Assembly (NCBI RefSeq): GCF_001625355.1
Contig: NZ_JSEE01000001.1
Location: forward strand, 265,621-329,620
DNA from: Marinomonas sp. TW1
GTDB taxonomy: Bacteria; Pseudomonadota; Gammaproteobacteria; Pseudomonadales; Marinomonadaceae
Direction: 5' to 3'
Length of the DNA stretch: 64,000 nt
Shown piece after piece: positions 48,675 through 57,174 of this stretch. The notes beneath the pieces were generated by a model. It made no database searches. It saw only the letters and a program-made list of their open reading frames with translations, and was not told where the DNA came from. A program made the position numbers and the translations under genes. Position 1 is the first letter of the stretch. The number at the start of each line of letters is the position of its first letter.

Positions 48675-49100
48675 ATGCGTAAAACCATCATTATCTATTT
48701 CAATATTCTGTTAGTGGGGATCATTTTAGTTCTCTACTTACCCACTCATATTAATACCAAACAACCTGATAATGCCGTTTACACAGTGGACAGTGATTCT
48801 CTGAGCGCTCCCTATTCACTCAGCAGTATGAACTTACCGTCCTCAGAAAAAGATGTGGAATATACTTTGCGGGTAGGGTTATATCGAGAATTAAGACAAG
48901 CAACAAATAAAGCGCAAAGCATCCGATTCAATGCGCCTCTTCAGGTAATAAAGGCCACAGACAATCAGAAAGAATGGTTCTTTATTTTGGTTGGTCGTTA
49001 TTCAAGCGAGGTTTTCGCCGAACAAGCAAAACAGCAATTACAAAATAATGGCGTCTCTTCGACTGTCAGTGCGTGGCCCACAAAACCAAATGATCGTTAA
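48675..49100 (+). CDS. Membrane-anchored SPOR-domain protein
   Basis: A 141-residue protein with one N-terminal span (IIIYFNILLVGIILVLYL), a flexible linker (about 30-60) and a C-terminal SPOR-like domain (about 62-135: YTLRVGLYRELRQATNKAQ, FFILVGRYSSEVFAEQAKQ). SPOR domains bind denuded septal peptidoglycan. It is monocistronic and convergent with the next gene across a hairpin. Confidence 0.7.
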   Translation: MRKTIIIYFNILLVGIILVLYLPTHINTKQPDNAVYTVDSDSLSAPYSLSSMNLPSSEKDVEYTLRVGLYRELRQATNKAQSIRFNAPLQVIKATDNQKEWFFILVGRYSSEVFAEQAKQQLQNNGVSSTVSAWPTKPNDR

Positions 49101-49102
49101 AA

Positions 49103-49142
49103 GACTAATGTGTAGAATCCTCCTAATGACAACACATTAGTC
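49103..49142. terminator. Hairpin between convergent SPOR gene and 49153 gene
   Basis: GACTAATGTGT / ACACATTAGTC, 11-bp perfect arms with an 18-nt loop, in the 52-bp convergent gap. Confidence 0.55.
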
Positions 49143-49152
49143 TCCTTCCACA

Positions 49153-49458
49153 CTATGCCGACATATTGTTAGGTACGGTGGCAAAATCTATGGTTCCTCC
49201 TTCAGCACAAGCAAAACAAAACTCTTGCCCATTCACCAAAACGGCACAGCCAAAGCCTTTAGTGTGCCCTGGCGCAGGGTCAGCAAAACCAGCATTAAAA
49301 TACTGCTTAGAAATCCCGCCATTTGAGAAAAAGATTTGAGTGTGTCCTTGATCTAAAATGTCTTGCAGCTCTCCCGTTACATCAAGGGTCGAATTTTTTG
49401 AGGCTGACATTGCCGCTCCCCAAAAAGCGGATCTGACCATATATATATTTTGTGTCAT
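49153..49458 (-). CDS. Small protein resembling a stand-alone DUF3395/DNAJC11 C-terminal domain
   Basis: A 101-residue protein with no signal peptide. The pattern DVTGELQDILDQG, then GFADPAPGHTKGFGCAVLVNG and a terminal EGGTIDF recalls the beta-rich DUF3395 domain found at the C-terminus of eukaryotic DNAJC11, which also occurs alone in bacteria and fungi. This is a by-eye resemblance only. A good Shine-Dalgarno (GGAG) precedes ATG 49458. Function unknown. Confidence 0.6.
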   Translation of the reverse strand: MTQNIYMVRSAFWGAAMSASKNSTLDVTGELQDILDQGHTQIFFSNGGISKQYFNAGFADPAPGHTKGFGCAVLVNGQEFCFACAEGGTIDFATVPNNMSA

Positions 49459-49669
49459 AGCATTGCTCCTTTCCGTTTAAAAACTCACCAAATAAGATCA
49501 GGTGAAATACAGACTCTTTAAATGTCTGTCATCTCCCTTTTAGAAGAGCCATTCCACGATAAAGTAAAGTGGGTTTCGTCTCTTCTTAGGCAAGGATATA
49601 AACTTGCAGGCAATAGAGATTGGCCTCAAAGCGGATATTCACGGGGTAATTCGTGACGAGCGACACAAG

Positions 49670-50806
49670 TTAATGAAGGTATTGTTCATAGTGAATCTGC
49701 CAAGCTTTGCTGTTCACTGTGGTGAGTATTTGTCTATTGATGGGTTTAGTAAGTGAACTGTTTCTTGTCATTATGATGGAATAGTTCTTTTGCTCTAAAT
49801 CAAGCGGCAAAACCGTTACACCTTTTAAATAGCCTGAGCTAATTAGAAACTGCATTTCTTCTTTACTGTGTATAAAGGCATCCAAGCGTTTTTCTTGCAG
49901 ACCAAGCATAACCTGACTCCAAGAAAATAATTGCTGACTATCTTGAATACCGTGTTCCTGTAAAAAATCCACGACACTCTGGCCTTTCAAATCGGAATCA
50001 AGCGCATTCAGATAGGCTACTTTCTTACCGTCCAAATCCTTTACATTGCTTATTTGCGCCCCTAAGCCTTGCAAGGTTAATGCGGATGTCAATAATGCGG
50101 TCACGATGGAGACAAAGCTCACCCCAAAAAACATCAAAATGATCACCAATACTTGACCTACTCTATGCTTCACCTCAAAAGGACTTCCCTGCCCTGAAAA
50201 CACCAATAAGGTTGCCCATATCATGGCGTTATAAAATCCCCTTAATGGGCCATCGGTAAACAGTGGATTGAGGCTTTTGTGTTCTGCTTGCCAGTACAAT
50301 AAGGCAGTACAAACCATCATGGATAAGAGCACCAGTAGAACGAAAAGAGTCTCCATAAAAGGGAAGTTTTTCAACAAGCGAACAAGGCTTGCCCACCCAG
50401 ACTCTTCTGCCACTAATACACCAATGTGGCCTTTAAAATAACTGTGAGAAAAGTCTGCCACACCTTCCACCTCAGCATTCGGGACAAAAGGTCCCAGCAC
50501 CACATCAACCTCTTGCTGACTAAGCGCGCTGACTATCTCTTGATCGTCCACAAACTCGGTAAATCGATACGAAAGCTTTAGGCAGTCTGCTATCTCTCGC
50601 CACAAGTCGGCCGTAATGCCAGACCAACCAGCATGATCAATCACAGTGGCATTTGATTCATAAAGGAAAGGAGGAGAAAACTTCACCGCAACAAGAAGGG
50701 GTTTCGTATTCTCCATCTTGGCAACGTCCAAACACTCAGCGCGGGCAACCGTAGAAGTAGCGAGAATAAACAGTCCCATAGCGAGAATAAAACGCATGAA
50801 ACTCAT
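49670..50806 (-). CDS. Ionotropic-glutamate-receptor-like / SBP_bac_3 membrane channel
   Basis: A 378-residue protein with GluR0-like topology: signal peptide (about 1-23), S1 ligand lobe (about 36-135; PLLVAVKFSPPFLY), TM1 (about 150-172), a re-entrant pore-like hydrophobic loop (about 189-208; FYNAMIWATLLVFSGQG), TM2 (about 216-243) and S2 lobe (about 258-370; LDGKKVAYLNALDSDLKG). The loop lacks the potassium selectivity TVGYG. Start ATG 50806 overlaps the HAD stop by 4 bp. It is last of a four-gene operon. A non-channel membrane-tethered sensor is an alternative. Confidence 0.75.
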   Translation of the reverse strand: MSFMRFILAMGLFILATSTVARAECLDVAKMENTKPLLVAVKFSPPFLYESNATVIDHAGWSGITADLWREIADCLKLSYRFTEFVDDQEIVSALSQQEVDVVLGPFVPNAEVEGVADFSHSYFKGHIGVLVAEESGWASLVRLLKNFPFMETLFVLLVLLSMMVCTALLYWQAEHKSLNPLFTDGPLRGFYNAMIWATLLVFSGQGSPFEVKHRVGQVLVIILMFFGVSFVSIVTALLTSALTLQGLGAQISNVKDLDGKKVAYLNALDSDLKGQSVVDFLQEHGIQDSQQLFSWSQVMLGLQEKRLDAFIHSKEEMQFLISSGYLKGVTVLPLDLEQKNYSIIMTRNSSLTKPINRQILTTVNSKAWQIHYEQYLH

Positions 50807-51507
50807 GGCTGCCTGCCAGAAAAATACACTTTCATTTGAGCAGGAGAATGAAAATAATATTTCGGCTGGTAACTCACCAAATCTTCGAATTTGTTGTAGC
50901 CCCACAAAGCCGCAACAGAAGCGATACCTGCACGTTTAGCACAAAGTAAATCGGCTGGGGCATCGCCTATCATTAAAGTGCGTTCAGCGCAGGCGTCATA
51001 GTGCTTCATGTAGTCAAGCAACACGGTAGGATTAGGCTTTGCAGGCGCTTGATCCGCTCCCATTACTTGATCAAAATACTGCAATAAGCTCAAACGATTT
51101 AATAAATCCCGAGCTCGTTGGCCGTCCTTCCCTGTGGCAACACATAAGATTTTCCCTTGTTTTTTTAAGGTTTTTAATAACTCATCCATGCCTTGGTATG
51201 GCTGCACATAAGCCGCCAAATAACGGCTATGACGAACGAAATAGGGAGCCAATTCTTCGGGAAGCCCCAACTCCCTCATAATCTGCTTAAAGCCTTTCCC
51301 CAAATGCTTCTGATATTCACAGAATAAAGCCTCAACAGAACGACTTGTTACGGAGAACCCAAAGTAATCAAATAGAGAAGCTCTAAACGCCATCTTCATC
51401 ACCATTAAACTGTCGACTATTACCCCATCCATATCAAAAATGAGTAATTGATAATCTTCTGCTGCTTGAATCACTAGATGGTCGTTGTGAGTATCAAGGT
51501 TCGGCAT
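50803..51507 (-). CDS. HAD-superfamily phosphatase (phosphoglycolate phosphatase-like)
   Basis: A 234-residue HAD hydrolase. Motif I is LLIFDMDGVIVDS, motif II CVATGKDG, motif III Lys in APAKPNPTVLL, motif IV MIGDAPADLLCAKRAG. The cap region is helical, as in Gph/PGP. Start ATG 51507 has AGAGG 6 bp upstream; the gene overlaps the preceding one by 14 bp and the next by 4. The substrate is unknown. Its placement between a binding protein and a channel is unusual. Confidence 0.87.
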   Translation of the reverse strand: MPNLDTHNDHLVIQAAEDYQLLIFDMDGVIVDSLMVMKMAFRASLFDYFGFSVTSRSVEALFCEYQKHLGKGFKQIMRELGLPEELAPYFVRHSRYLAAYVQPYQGMDELLKTLKKQGKILCVATGKDGQRARDLLNRLSLLQYFDQVMGADQAPAKPNPTVLLDYMKHYDACAERTLMIGDAPADLLCAKRAGIASVAALWGYNKFEDLVSYQPKYYFHSPAQMKVYFSGRQP

Positions 51508-52678
51508 ACAAAACCTCTGACACATCGTCAAAAAGATAAAGCCCCGTTTCTTTGGCATAGGCTTGATAAATAGCGGGCAAACGGTTGTTACAAAATTGTT
51601 TGGTTTTACGAGCCGCCAATCCAACTAAGAACTGCTCTGCTCGTTTAACGCCACTATCAACAAGTGCCAGCTCTTGTCGATCAAATTTCATCAAGTTCAC
51701 CAGCTCTTTACCTTGCTCCAACCCTGCGATAGCAACCGTCATCATGCCGCCGTCGTCAACAAAGTTGGTACCGGCTCCTAAGACAGGATACTTAGCATGA
51801 GCAATCGTCCAGTGGATCAATTGTTTGGCGGGGACAAACTGATTACTCCCAGCTTGTGTTTTAACTTGCTGATAATTCGCAATCAGCAACATGGCTTTAT
51901 TCGCATTAGCAAGCTCAACTTGCTGCTTCCATTGCGCAAAGGTGTCTACGGTGGCGGGGGCAATAAGCTGCAAAGGAAACCAACTATATTGACGATAACT
52001 TACGAGCTCTCGTTGTGCCGTCGAGGAATTATCATTGAGCGGTAACACCGCTGTGGCTCTCTCTTCACCACAAAAATGACTCAAATCCAATAAGGTTTCA
52101 GATAGGGAAACGAAGTTCTTATGCTCATAGATACCTTGAGTATTGACCGCCTCAAAGTAGCCATATGGCTTCACACTGTAATTCACTCCGGCAAAGATAA
52201 TTTGTGGCAAAGCGTCCCAGTCTTTTAAGTACGTTTGTTGATAGAAATCGATGTTCTGATCCGGACAATCCTGACTGAATAGCTGCTCTGCCAGGCTTTG
52301 CTCAGGGAAACGCTTATCCTCGTAGGCGAGATAATGCGCACCAATAAGCTGTTGCGCTAAGTCATCGACTAAAAGTATGTAGTTTGGCTTCCAATCGTTA
52401 ATGCCATACAACACATCCCTTGTTGCACGACGGCGAAAATTACATCCGTTGTGATTTTTTAAATCCATGTAATGAAAACGAACCTGCGTAGACGAAAAAT
52501 CGCTTTTAAGTTTGCTTAATATGCCTTCATCGATCGAATTCACCCAACTCAAATCCGTGTTATAAGAGTGAATCACATACACTCTAGGCTCGTTCTTTTT
52601 ATGCTGCCAAACCAATACCACGGCAATGGATACGACAAACAGAATGATCAATTTAATGACGCTGTTAATCATTTTCAT
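51494..52678 (-). CDS. Membrane-anchored periplasmic-binding-like protein
   Basis: A 394-residue protein with an N-terminal span (VIKLIILFVVSIAVVLVW) and an extracytoplasmic part starting RVYVIHSYNTDLSWVNSI, wording typical of the ABC_sub_bind / ligand-binding type-1-like fold. Two Rossmann lobes are likely (YILLVDDLAQQLIGAHY; LPQIIFAGVNYSV; then NKAMLLIANYQQV and YPVLGAGTNFVDDGG). No ABC permease is nearby. With the DASS permease 13 bp upstream it may be its sensor or co-receptor. Confidence 0.72.
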   Translation of the reverse strand: MKMINSVIKLIILFVVSIAVVLVWQHKKNEPRVYVIHSYNTDLSWVNSIDEGILSKLKSDFSSTQVRFHYMDLKNHNGCNFRRRATRDVLYGINDWKPNYILLVDDLAQQLIGAHYLAYEDKRFPEQSLAEQLFSQDCPDQNIDFYQQTYLKDWDALPQIIFAGVNYSVKPYGYFEAVNTQGIYEHKNFVSLSETLLDLSHFCGEERATAVLPLNDNSSTAQRELVSYRQYSWFPLQLIAPATVDTFAQWKQQVELANANKAMLLIANYQQVKTQAGSNQFVPAKQLIHWTIAHAKYPVLGAGTNFVDDGGMMTVAIAGLEQGKELVNLMKFDRQELALVDSGVKRAEQFLVGLAARKTKQFCNNRLPAIYQAYAKETGLYLFDDVSEVLYAEP

Positions 52679-52691
52679 GTTTTCAATCTCC

Positions 52692-54161
52692 TTAAATCAA
52701 TGCTTGATGCGACCAATAGGTTAATGAGGCGCATAATGCGACCACCCGAGCAAAACAGAACCAAATATTGGATGTCAGAAAGGCTTTCTGCATGTCTTTG
52801 TGCAATAGTTGTTCATCGCTTAAAGCCGAACCGACCTGTGCGGCGACACCGTGCTGATAGGAGAAGATGAAAGATTCACTCAGTAATAACAGGCAAAAGC
52901 CCAGAACCCAAGGTGACAAAGCAGAACTGCCTGAAACAGAAATCAAGACACTCATTAAAATGACAAACGTAGGCGCGCCAGGGAAAAACAGACGAGTGCC
53001 AAAGACCACCAGACTAAGCAATAAAATGCCTTCAAGTGGGCGGTTTGAGATGTATATTCCCAGCCACTTTAAGTGTTCAAATACTAATAAATCTAAATTC
53101 AAATGTTGGATCATCGGACCCCAAGACACAATGGAGGCAATAAACAACAAGGTAGGCCAATCGACTCGGCTGCGCATATCGGCCACCGTTAAACCATCAA
53201 ACAAAAAGACCGCCATAGCAATGAATAAGGCAATCCAAGCCAATTCGATGTGGTGAAAAGACATGGTTAAAATAGCGCCGACTAAGATCATCATGGAAAC
53301 CATGGCGCCTTTCTCTTTATTGTCTAGGCCGCCCAATGATTTAAATTCTTGCCTTAACCTCTCTATTTCATGACTCGAAACCGTCTCTTCATGACGACAA
53401 CGCCATAACAGCCACAACAGATAAAAGGCCAATAAAACTAAACCTGCTATAAAGGTGCTTTGCAGCCAATTGCCCCACTGAAAGTAGAACTGCGTCTGCA
53501 TATCCAAAAAGCCCAGCATCACAAAGTTAAGAGGATTTCCCGTTAAAAACACGGTGCACAGTAAGAAACCACCTTGGAGTGCACTCACTTGCAACGTCGC
53601 CTGACGATGAGGGTTGTTAGACAATCTTGCGAGATCTAATGCCAAAGGCGTCATAATGGCAGACCGTCCTAATGGCGAAGGGATAAGAGTCGATAGCGAC
53701 ACCCCCAGACCAAATAGAATAAAGGGTTGCGTAAAACGGTTATTTGGTAAGCTGGTGATCAGCCATAAAGAAATTCTTCTTGCTAAACCAGAAGAGCTTA
53801 TCATGGCGGCGAATAAAAACATGCCGAGCACCAAGAAAATGACATTTGACCCGAACCCAGCCATCACTACGTCTCGTGGCGCTAAATTCAATATCACGGA
53901 TAACACAGTAACCAAGAGAGAAGGAACAAAATTAGGCGTGAGTCTAAACACCCACATGCTCACAGCACCAGCAATGAGTGCCAAAAAAATCACGCCCTCA
54001 GAACCCGACTGCTCAACAACCTGTTGAGGCAATTTGAAAAACAACAATAAGGGGAGAGATAAAGTCACCAGCCAACCAATGAGTTTAAAAAGTGCCTCAC
54101 TTTTAATACTGGACTTTATTTCAGCCGATTCCAAAGCGGATTTATCAAGAATATCGTTCAT
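52692..54161 (-). CDS. DASS/SLC13-family anion permease
   Basis: A 489-residue (from ATG 54161) sodium:dicarboxylate/sulfate-type permease with about 12 spans. The DASS signatures are partly visible: SPLGRSAIMTPLALDLA in the first half (SNT-like Ser), and VVFGTRLFFPGAPTFVILMSV in the second. A longer start at 54179 is possible; neither has a strong Shine-Dalgarno. It is first of a four-gene operon with tight spacing (13-bp gap, then overlaps). The substrate is probably a di- or tricarboxylate or sulfonate. Confidence 0.83.
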   Translation of the reverse strand: MNDILDKSALESAEIKSSIKSEALFKLIGWLVTLSLPLLLFFKLPQQVVEQSGSEGVIFLALIAGAVSMWVFRLTPNFVPSLLVTVLSVILNLAPRDVVMAGFGSNVIFLVLGMFLFAAMISSSGLARRISLWLITSLPNNRFTQPFILFGLGVSLSTLIPSPLGRSAIMTPLALDLARLSNNPHRQATLQVSALQGGFLLCTVFLTGNPLNFVMLGFLDMQTQFYFQWGNWLQSTFIAGLVLLAFYLLWLLWRCRHEETVSSHEIERLRQEFKSLGGLDNKEKGAMVSMMILVGAILTMSFHHIELAWIALFIAMAVFLFDGLTVADMRSRVDWPTLLFIASIVSWGPMIQHLNLDLLVFEHLKWLGIYISNRPLEGILLLSLVVFGTRLFFPGAPTFVILMSVLISVSGSSALSPWVLGFCLLLLSESFIFSYQHGVAAQVGSALSDEQLLHKDMQKAFLTSNIWFCFARVVALCASLTYWSHQALI

Positions 54162-54694
54162 ATAATACGCTCTAATCATTATTTAAAAAGATAAAACATC
54201 TTCTTAAATAACGAACGATATAACTTGGTGAAAACACTTAAAAAATATGACTTTATTATTTATAACATCACGATATATATTTTCATAAAACCATGAAAAA
54301 AAATTAGAAAATCTAAAAATAACGATAACGGCATAGTCATATTATAAAATAGAAAAATAGCATTTTCGTATTACTTTCTATCGCTTCCATTCAACCGCTA
54401 CGCCAAACAACTAATCCATTTTTTCTAGGAAAGATAAAAATAAGTTTGCTGAACATCCGTCTTATCAGAAAAACTTACAAAAGATAACAAATAGTTAGCT
54501 CAACACAATCTGCAATCCAGCCCTATTACCATGCTATTTTCCATGGTTATAAACGGCTTGAATCGCATTTTTACAATCAGATTCGCCGTCCATTCGCATA
54601 TTTCACCGCATACTCAGTATGAACCACCAATTAAAAAACCTAATTTGAGATCTAGGATTAAAGTTCAAACCGAAATCATAAAAGGAATTAAATT
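54162..54694. promoter_or_regulatory. 533-bp AT-rich divergent intergenic region
   Basis: No gene seen on either strand. Very AT-rich (long A/T runs around 54240-54360), a feature common at H-NS-type silenced accessory DNA. It carries the promoters of the DASS operon and of the AAA-AraC gene. I found neither a sigma-54 consensus nor a copy of the CAATCCCCCT box here. Confidence 0.5.
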
Positions 54695-55882
54695 ATGATA
54701 AATGAGCTATCCTATAGTTATATACCCCCTAATGATTTACGCGTTACACCATACAGTTTTACTTCTCAACGTTATCAGAATTACCCTATTCTTGGGCATT
54801 CTGATGCCATCATTCGAGTAAAAAAGCAGATAGAATTCGCTTCTCGCCTCCCTTTTGCCATCTTTCTTTCCGGGGAAAATGGCTGTGAAAAAACCGCAGC
54901 CGCTTGGCATATTCATCATCTTAGTAAGAAACACAAAGGTAAATTTATCTGCGTTCCAGCCAATTTAATTGATGCGATCTCTTACAAAGAGCACTTATTA
55001 AAAAGCATGCAGTTAGCAAAAGAGGGAACGCTTTATATCGAAGACATTGATTATTTGAGTGACGCCAACAAAGATGTCTTAATCTCTCTTTTGTCAGATG
55101 ACGATTTTTTTATGGGGCTGAAGCAAAATCAAATTCATCTCATCATCTCATGTGCCAAAATGGATCTTTCCTGTCAGCCACAACAATGGATGAATGAAAT
55201 ATTCGGCGTCACTACCCCTCAGTTTAACTTTCATCTACCGCCTTTAAGAGAACGATCTGAAGACATCCAAGAACACATAGGCTTTATCTTATCGAGCCTC
55301 GAATTAAACTTAGACATCACAGACTCCGCGCTATCTCTGCTAAAACAATACGATTGGCCTGGTAATATCGTCGAGTTGCATAGACTGATTTTATTTTTGG
55401 CATCGTGTTGTGATGCTAAAATAACTGCCAAAGACATTCTCGACCTTGGCATTATTGACATCACCTCACCGCCTTTCAAAGACGAGCTCATTGACCGGTT
55501 ACTCAGTCACCAACTGGATGGTTATGATCACCTTCACCCTAGTATTCAAAAAGCCTTAAACTTTCTAAGTCTAAACTTTCTAGATGAAGTATGTTTAGAA
55601 GGCGTTGCCGCCGCCGCCTTTACTAGCCCATCCCACCTCTCCTTTCTGTTCAGAGAGCATTTAAGCCTCTCGTTTAAACCCTTACTCAATCAAATGAGGA
55701 TTGAGTTTGCTAAACGTAAAATAGCTGAATACCCCAATCACAGTATTACGGATATTTGTCTGCAATCTGGGTTTGGTGATTTGAGTCATTTTGAGAAAAT
55801 GTTCAAGCGTTATTCTGGCTGTACTCCCAGAGAGTATCGAAACCAGCAACGTAAGAAACGCAAACATGCTTATGCCTCATAA
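54695..55882 (+). CDS. AAA+ (degenerate NtrC-type)-AraC fusion regulator
   Basis: A 395-residue chimera. Residues 31-230 read as an NtrC-class AAA+ module: Walker A position GENGCEKT (60-67; second invariant Gly replaced by Glu), Walker B EGTLYIED (110-117), LPPLRERSEDI (181-191) and WPGNIVEL (221-228). The GAFTGA loop needed to contact sigma-54 is absent. Residues 285-385 are an AraC double HTH (LEGVAAAAFTSPSHLSFLFR; DICLQSGFGDLSHFEKMF). So the AAA+ part is probably a nucleotide or oligomerisation sensor, and DNA binding is AraC-like. AAGGA precedes ATG 54695. It is upstream of the DUF2589 operon, its likely target. Confidence 0.88.
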   Translation: MINELSYSYIPPNDLRVTPYSFTSQRYQNYPILGHSDAIIRVKKQIEFASRLPFAIFLSGENGCEKTAAAWHIHHLSKKHKGKFICVPANLIDAISYKEHLLKSMQLAKEGTLYIEDIDYLSDANKDVLISLLSDDDFFMGLKQNQIHLIISCAKMDLSCQPQQWMNEIFGVTTPQFNFHLPPLRERSEDIQEHIGFILSSLELNLDITDSALSLLKQYDWPGNIVELHRLILFLASCCDAKITAKDILDLGIIDITSPPFKDELIDRLLSHQLDGYDHLHPSIQKALNFLSLNFLDEVCLEGVAAAAFTSPSHLSFLFREHLSLSFKPLLNQMRIEFAKRKIAEYPNHSITDICLQSGFGDLSHFEKMFKRYSGCTPREYRNQQRKKRKHAYAS

Positions 55883-55923
55883 CTAGAACGTCATCGTGTC
55901 TAAGGTATAACCACTAGATGAGA

Positions 55924-55951
55924 AAATCTCTGACGCAAGCGTCAGAGATTT
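55924..55951 (+). terminator. Terminator after AAA-AraC regulator gene
   Basis: Perfect 13-bp arms AAATCTCTGACGC / GCGTCAGAGATTT separated by two A (effectively a small loop), 41 bp after the stop. Confidence 0.85.
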
Positions 55952-56226
55952 ATTAACAAACATCCGCTAGTTTCCAGCCGCTTTAGAATGAGATGTAACG
56001 CCTTCTGAAGGCATATCACATCGTCATTGACTGTGACTAAAATTAGCCGGCAGATTGATTTATATGCCATTTTCGTTTTCACACCCCCAAAAAAAACGAA
56101 TAAGCTTTTCAACATTAAACAGAAGTAATTGTTAAAGATCAGAGAACGTTTGGCTTTTTCATGTCAAACAAACGACATGCTTGCAAGTGATTAGCACCGA
56201 AAAAAACACAGTCAAATTGCGCATAA

Positions 56227-56269
56227 CAATCCCCCTCATTTGACCAAGTTTTAAACAAAACACTTATCT
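56227..56269 (+). promoter_or_regulatory. CAATCCCCCT box and promoter of the DUF2589 operon
   Basis: CAATCCCCCTCATTTGACCAAG spans 56227-56248 (shared with 59274-59296). TTGACC (56240-56245), an 18-bp spacer and TTATCT (56264-56269) give a plausible promoter. The C-run immediately upstream of and touching the -35 is where a class II AraC activator would bind. Confidence 0.6.
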
Positions 56270-56462
56270 AACCTGACACAGTCATCTCATCAGCCAGTCA
56301 TGCAGTGACTTAAATTTTTAATGCTGAAATCCAATCGTCTACAAATGGTTATCAGATAAGGGGATCGGACATTTCAGCAATGAGAAAGGCTGAGACAGGT
56401 GATAAGCAGAGCAGGAAATTCGCTCTAAAAATGCTCAAATTTTGATAATCAAGGAGACAATA

Positions 56463-57092
56463 ATGTCTGGATTAGCTTCAATGGCACAACAGTTTAGTGG
56501 CTTACCGATGAAATCCCTTCTCGGCGCCCCTCTAAAAGCAGCAACCGATGCCAACGGCATGATGGCACGTACTCAAACCCAGTTCATGTTAAGTACCTGC
56601 TTCGACAGAAAAGGCGATGATTTGGAACCCATTATGGTGTCTTTCAACATCACCCGCTCGATTGTTAAGCCGGATGGCACGGCCGCAACCCCTCCGACAG
56701 CGACAGTCAAATTCACGCTACCTTTGCTGACATTGATTCCGCTCAACTCTTTGGCAGTGGACGACGTGAAAGTGCACTTTGAAATGGAAGTCAAAAGCTC
56801 TACGTCAAAAGACAATGAAAGCAGCCAAGAACAAGAAACGGCCGCTAAAGCGGATATCACCGCCAAATACAATGCGGGGTTATTCTCCGTTGAAGTACAT
56901 GGCTCTGTTTCCCATAACAGTAAATCGTCTTCTTCTCAGAAAGAGCATTACGAAGCGTCTAACCAAGCCAAGTACGAAGTGGATGTCCATGCAGGACAAC
57001 TGCCTCTGCCAACGGGTGTGACTACCATTATCAATGCCTTCACTAAAAACATCGATCCAATCATGTTGAAAGATGAAGCAAAAGCCAATTAA
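56463..57092 (+). CDS. DUF2589-family protein, paralog 1
   Basis: A 209-residue soluble protein matching my memory of DUF2589 (function unknown). ATG 56463 has AAGGAG upstream. The N-terminal amphipathic segment (QQFSGLPMKSLLGAPLKAATDAN) is followed by a beta-rich core with VKFTLPLLTLIPLNSLAVDDV and MEVKSS. A charged Ser/Gln-rich linker and a terminal AGQLPLPTGVTTIINAF complete it. It is about half identical in key segments to paralog 2 (57709) and shares the core motif with 57175. No signal peptide. Confidence 0.82.
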   Translation: MSGLASMAQQFSGLPMKSLLGAPLKAATDANGMMARTQTQFMLSTCFDRKGDDLEPIMVSFNITRSIVKPDGTAATPPTATVKFTLPLLTLIPLNSLAVDDVKVHFEMEVKSSTSKDNESSQEQETAAKADITAKYNAGLFSVEVHGSVSHNSKSSSSQKEHYEASNQAKYEVDVHAGQLPLPTGVTTIINAFTKNIDPIMLKDEAKAN

Positions 57093-57116
57093 TAACGGTT
57101 CATCCTAGTGAGTAGC

Positions 57117-57157
57117 GTGGAAGCGAGTTGATCTCGCTTCCACTTTCCGCTTTTTAT
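57117..57157 (+). terminator. Intra-operon hairpin after DUF2589 paralog 1
   Basis: Perfect 11-bp stem GTGGAAGCGAG / CTCGCTTCCAC with a 5-nt loop, followed by TTTCCGCTTTTTAT, between the first and second genes. As a partial terminator it would make the first protein in excess. Confidence 0.7.
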
Positions 57158-57174
57158 ATAAAAAGGAAAAGAGA

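Larger units (their letters stand above)
55883..56462 (+). promoter_or_regulatory. 580-bp leader region of the DUF2589 operon
   Basis: No gene. It holds the regulator's terminator, the CAATCCCCCT box with TTGACC, and a 190-bp potential 5' leader from about 56276 to the first ATG. The leader is long for a simple untranslated region; no known riboswitch fold was recognised. Confidence 0.5.

Noticed and set aside
54695..55882. AAA-AraC protein as the sigma-54 activator of the purine promoters
   Set aside because: It lacks GAFTGA and has a damaged Walker A, so it cannot remodel RpoN holoenzyme in the classical way. No RpoN activator is visible in the window.
56276..56462. Riboswitch in the leader of the DUF2589 operon
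   Set aside because: The leader is long, but no conserved riboswitch core or clear expression-platform hairpin could be recognised.
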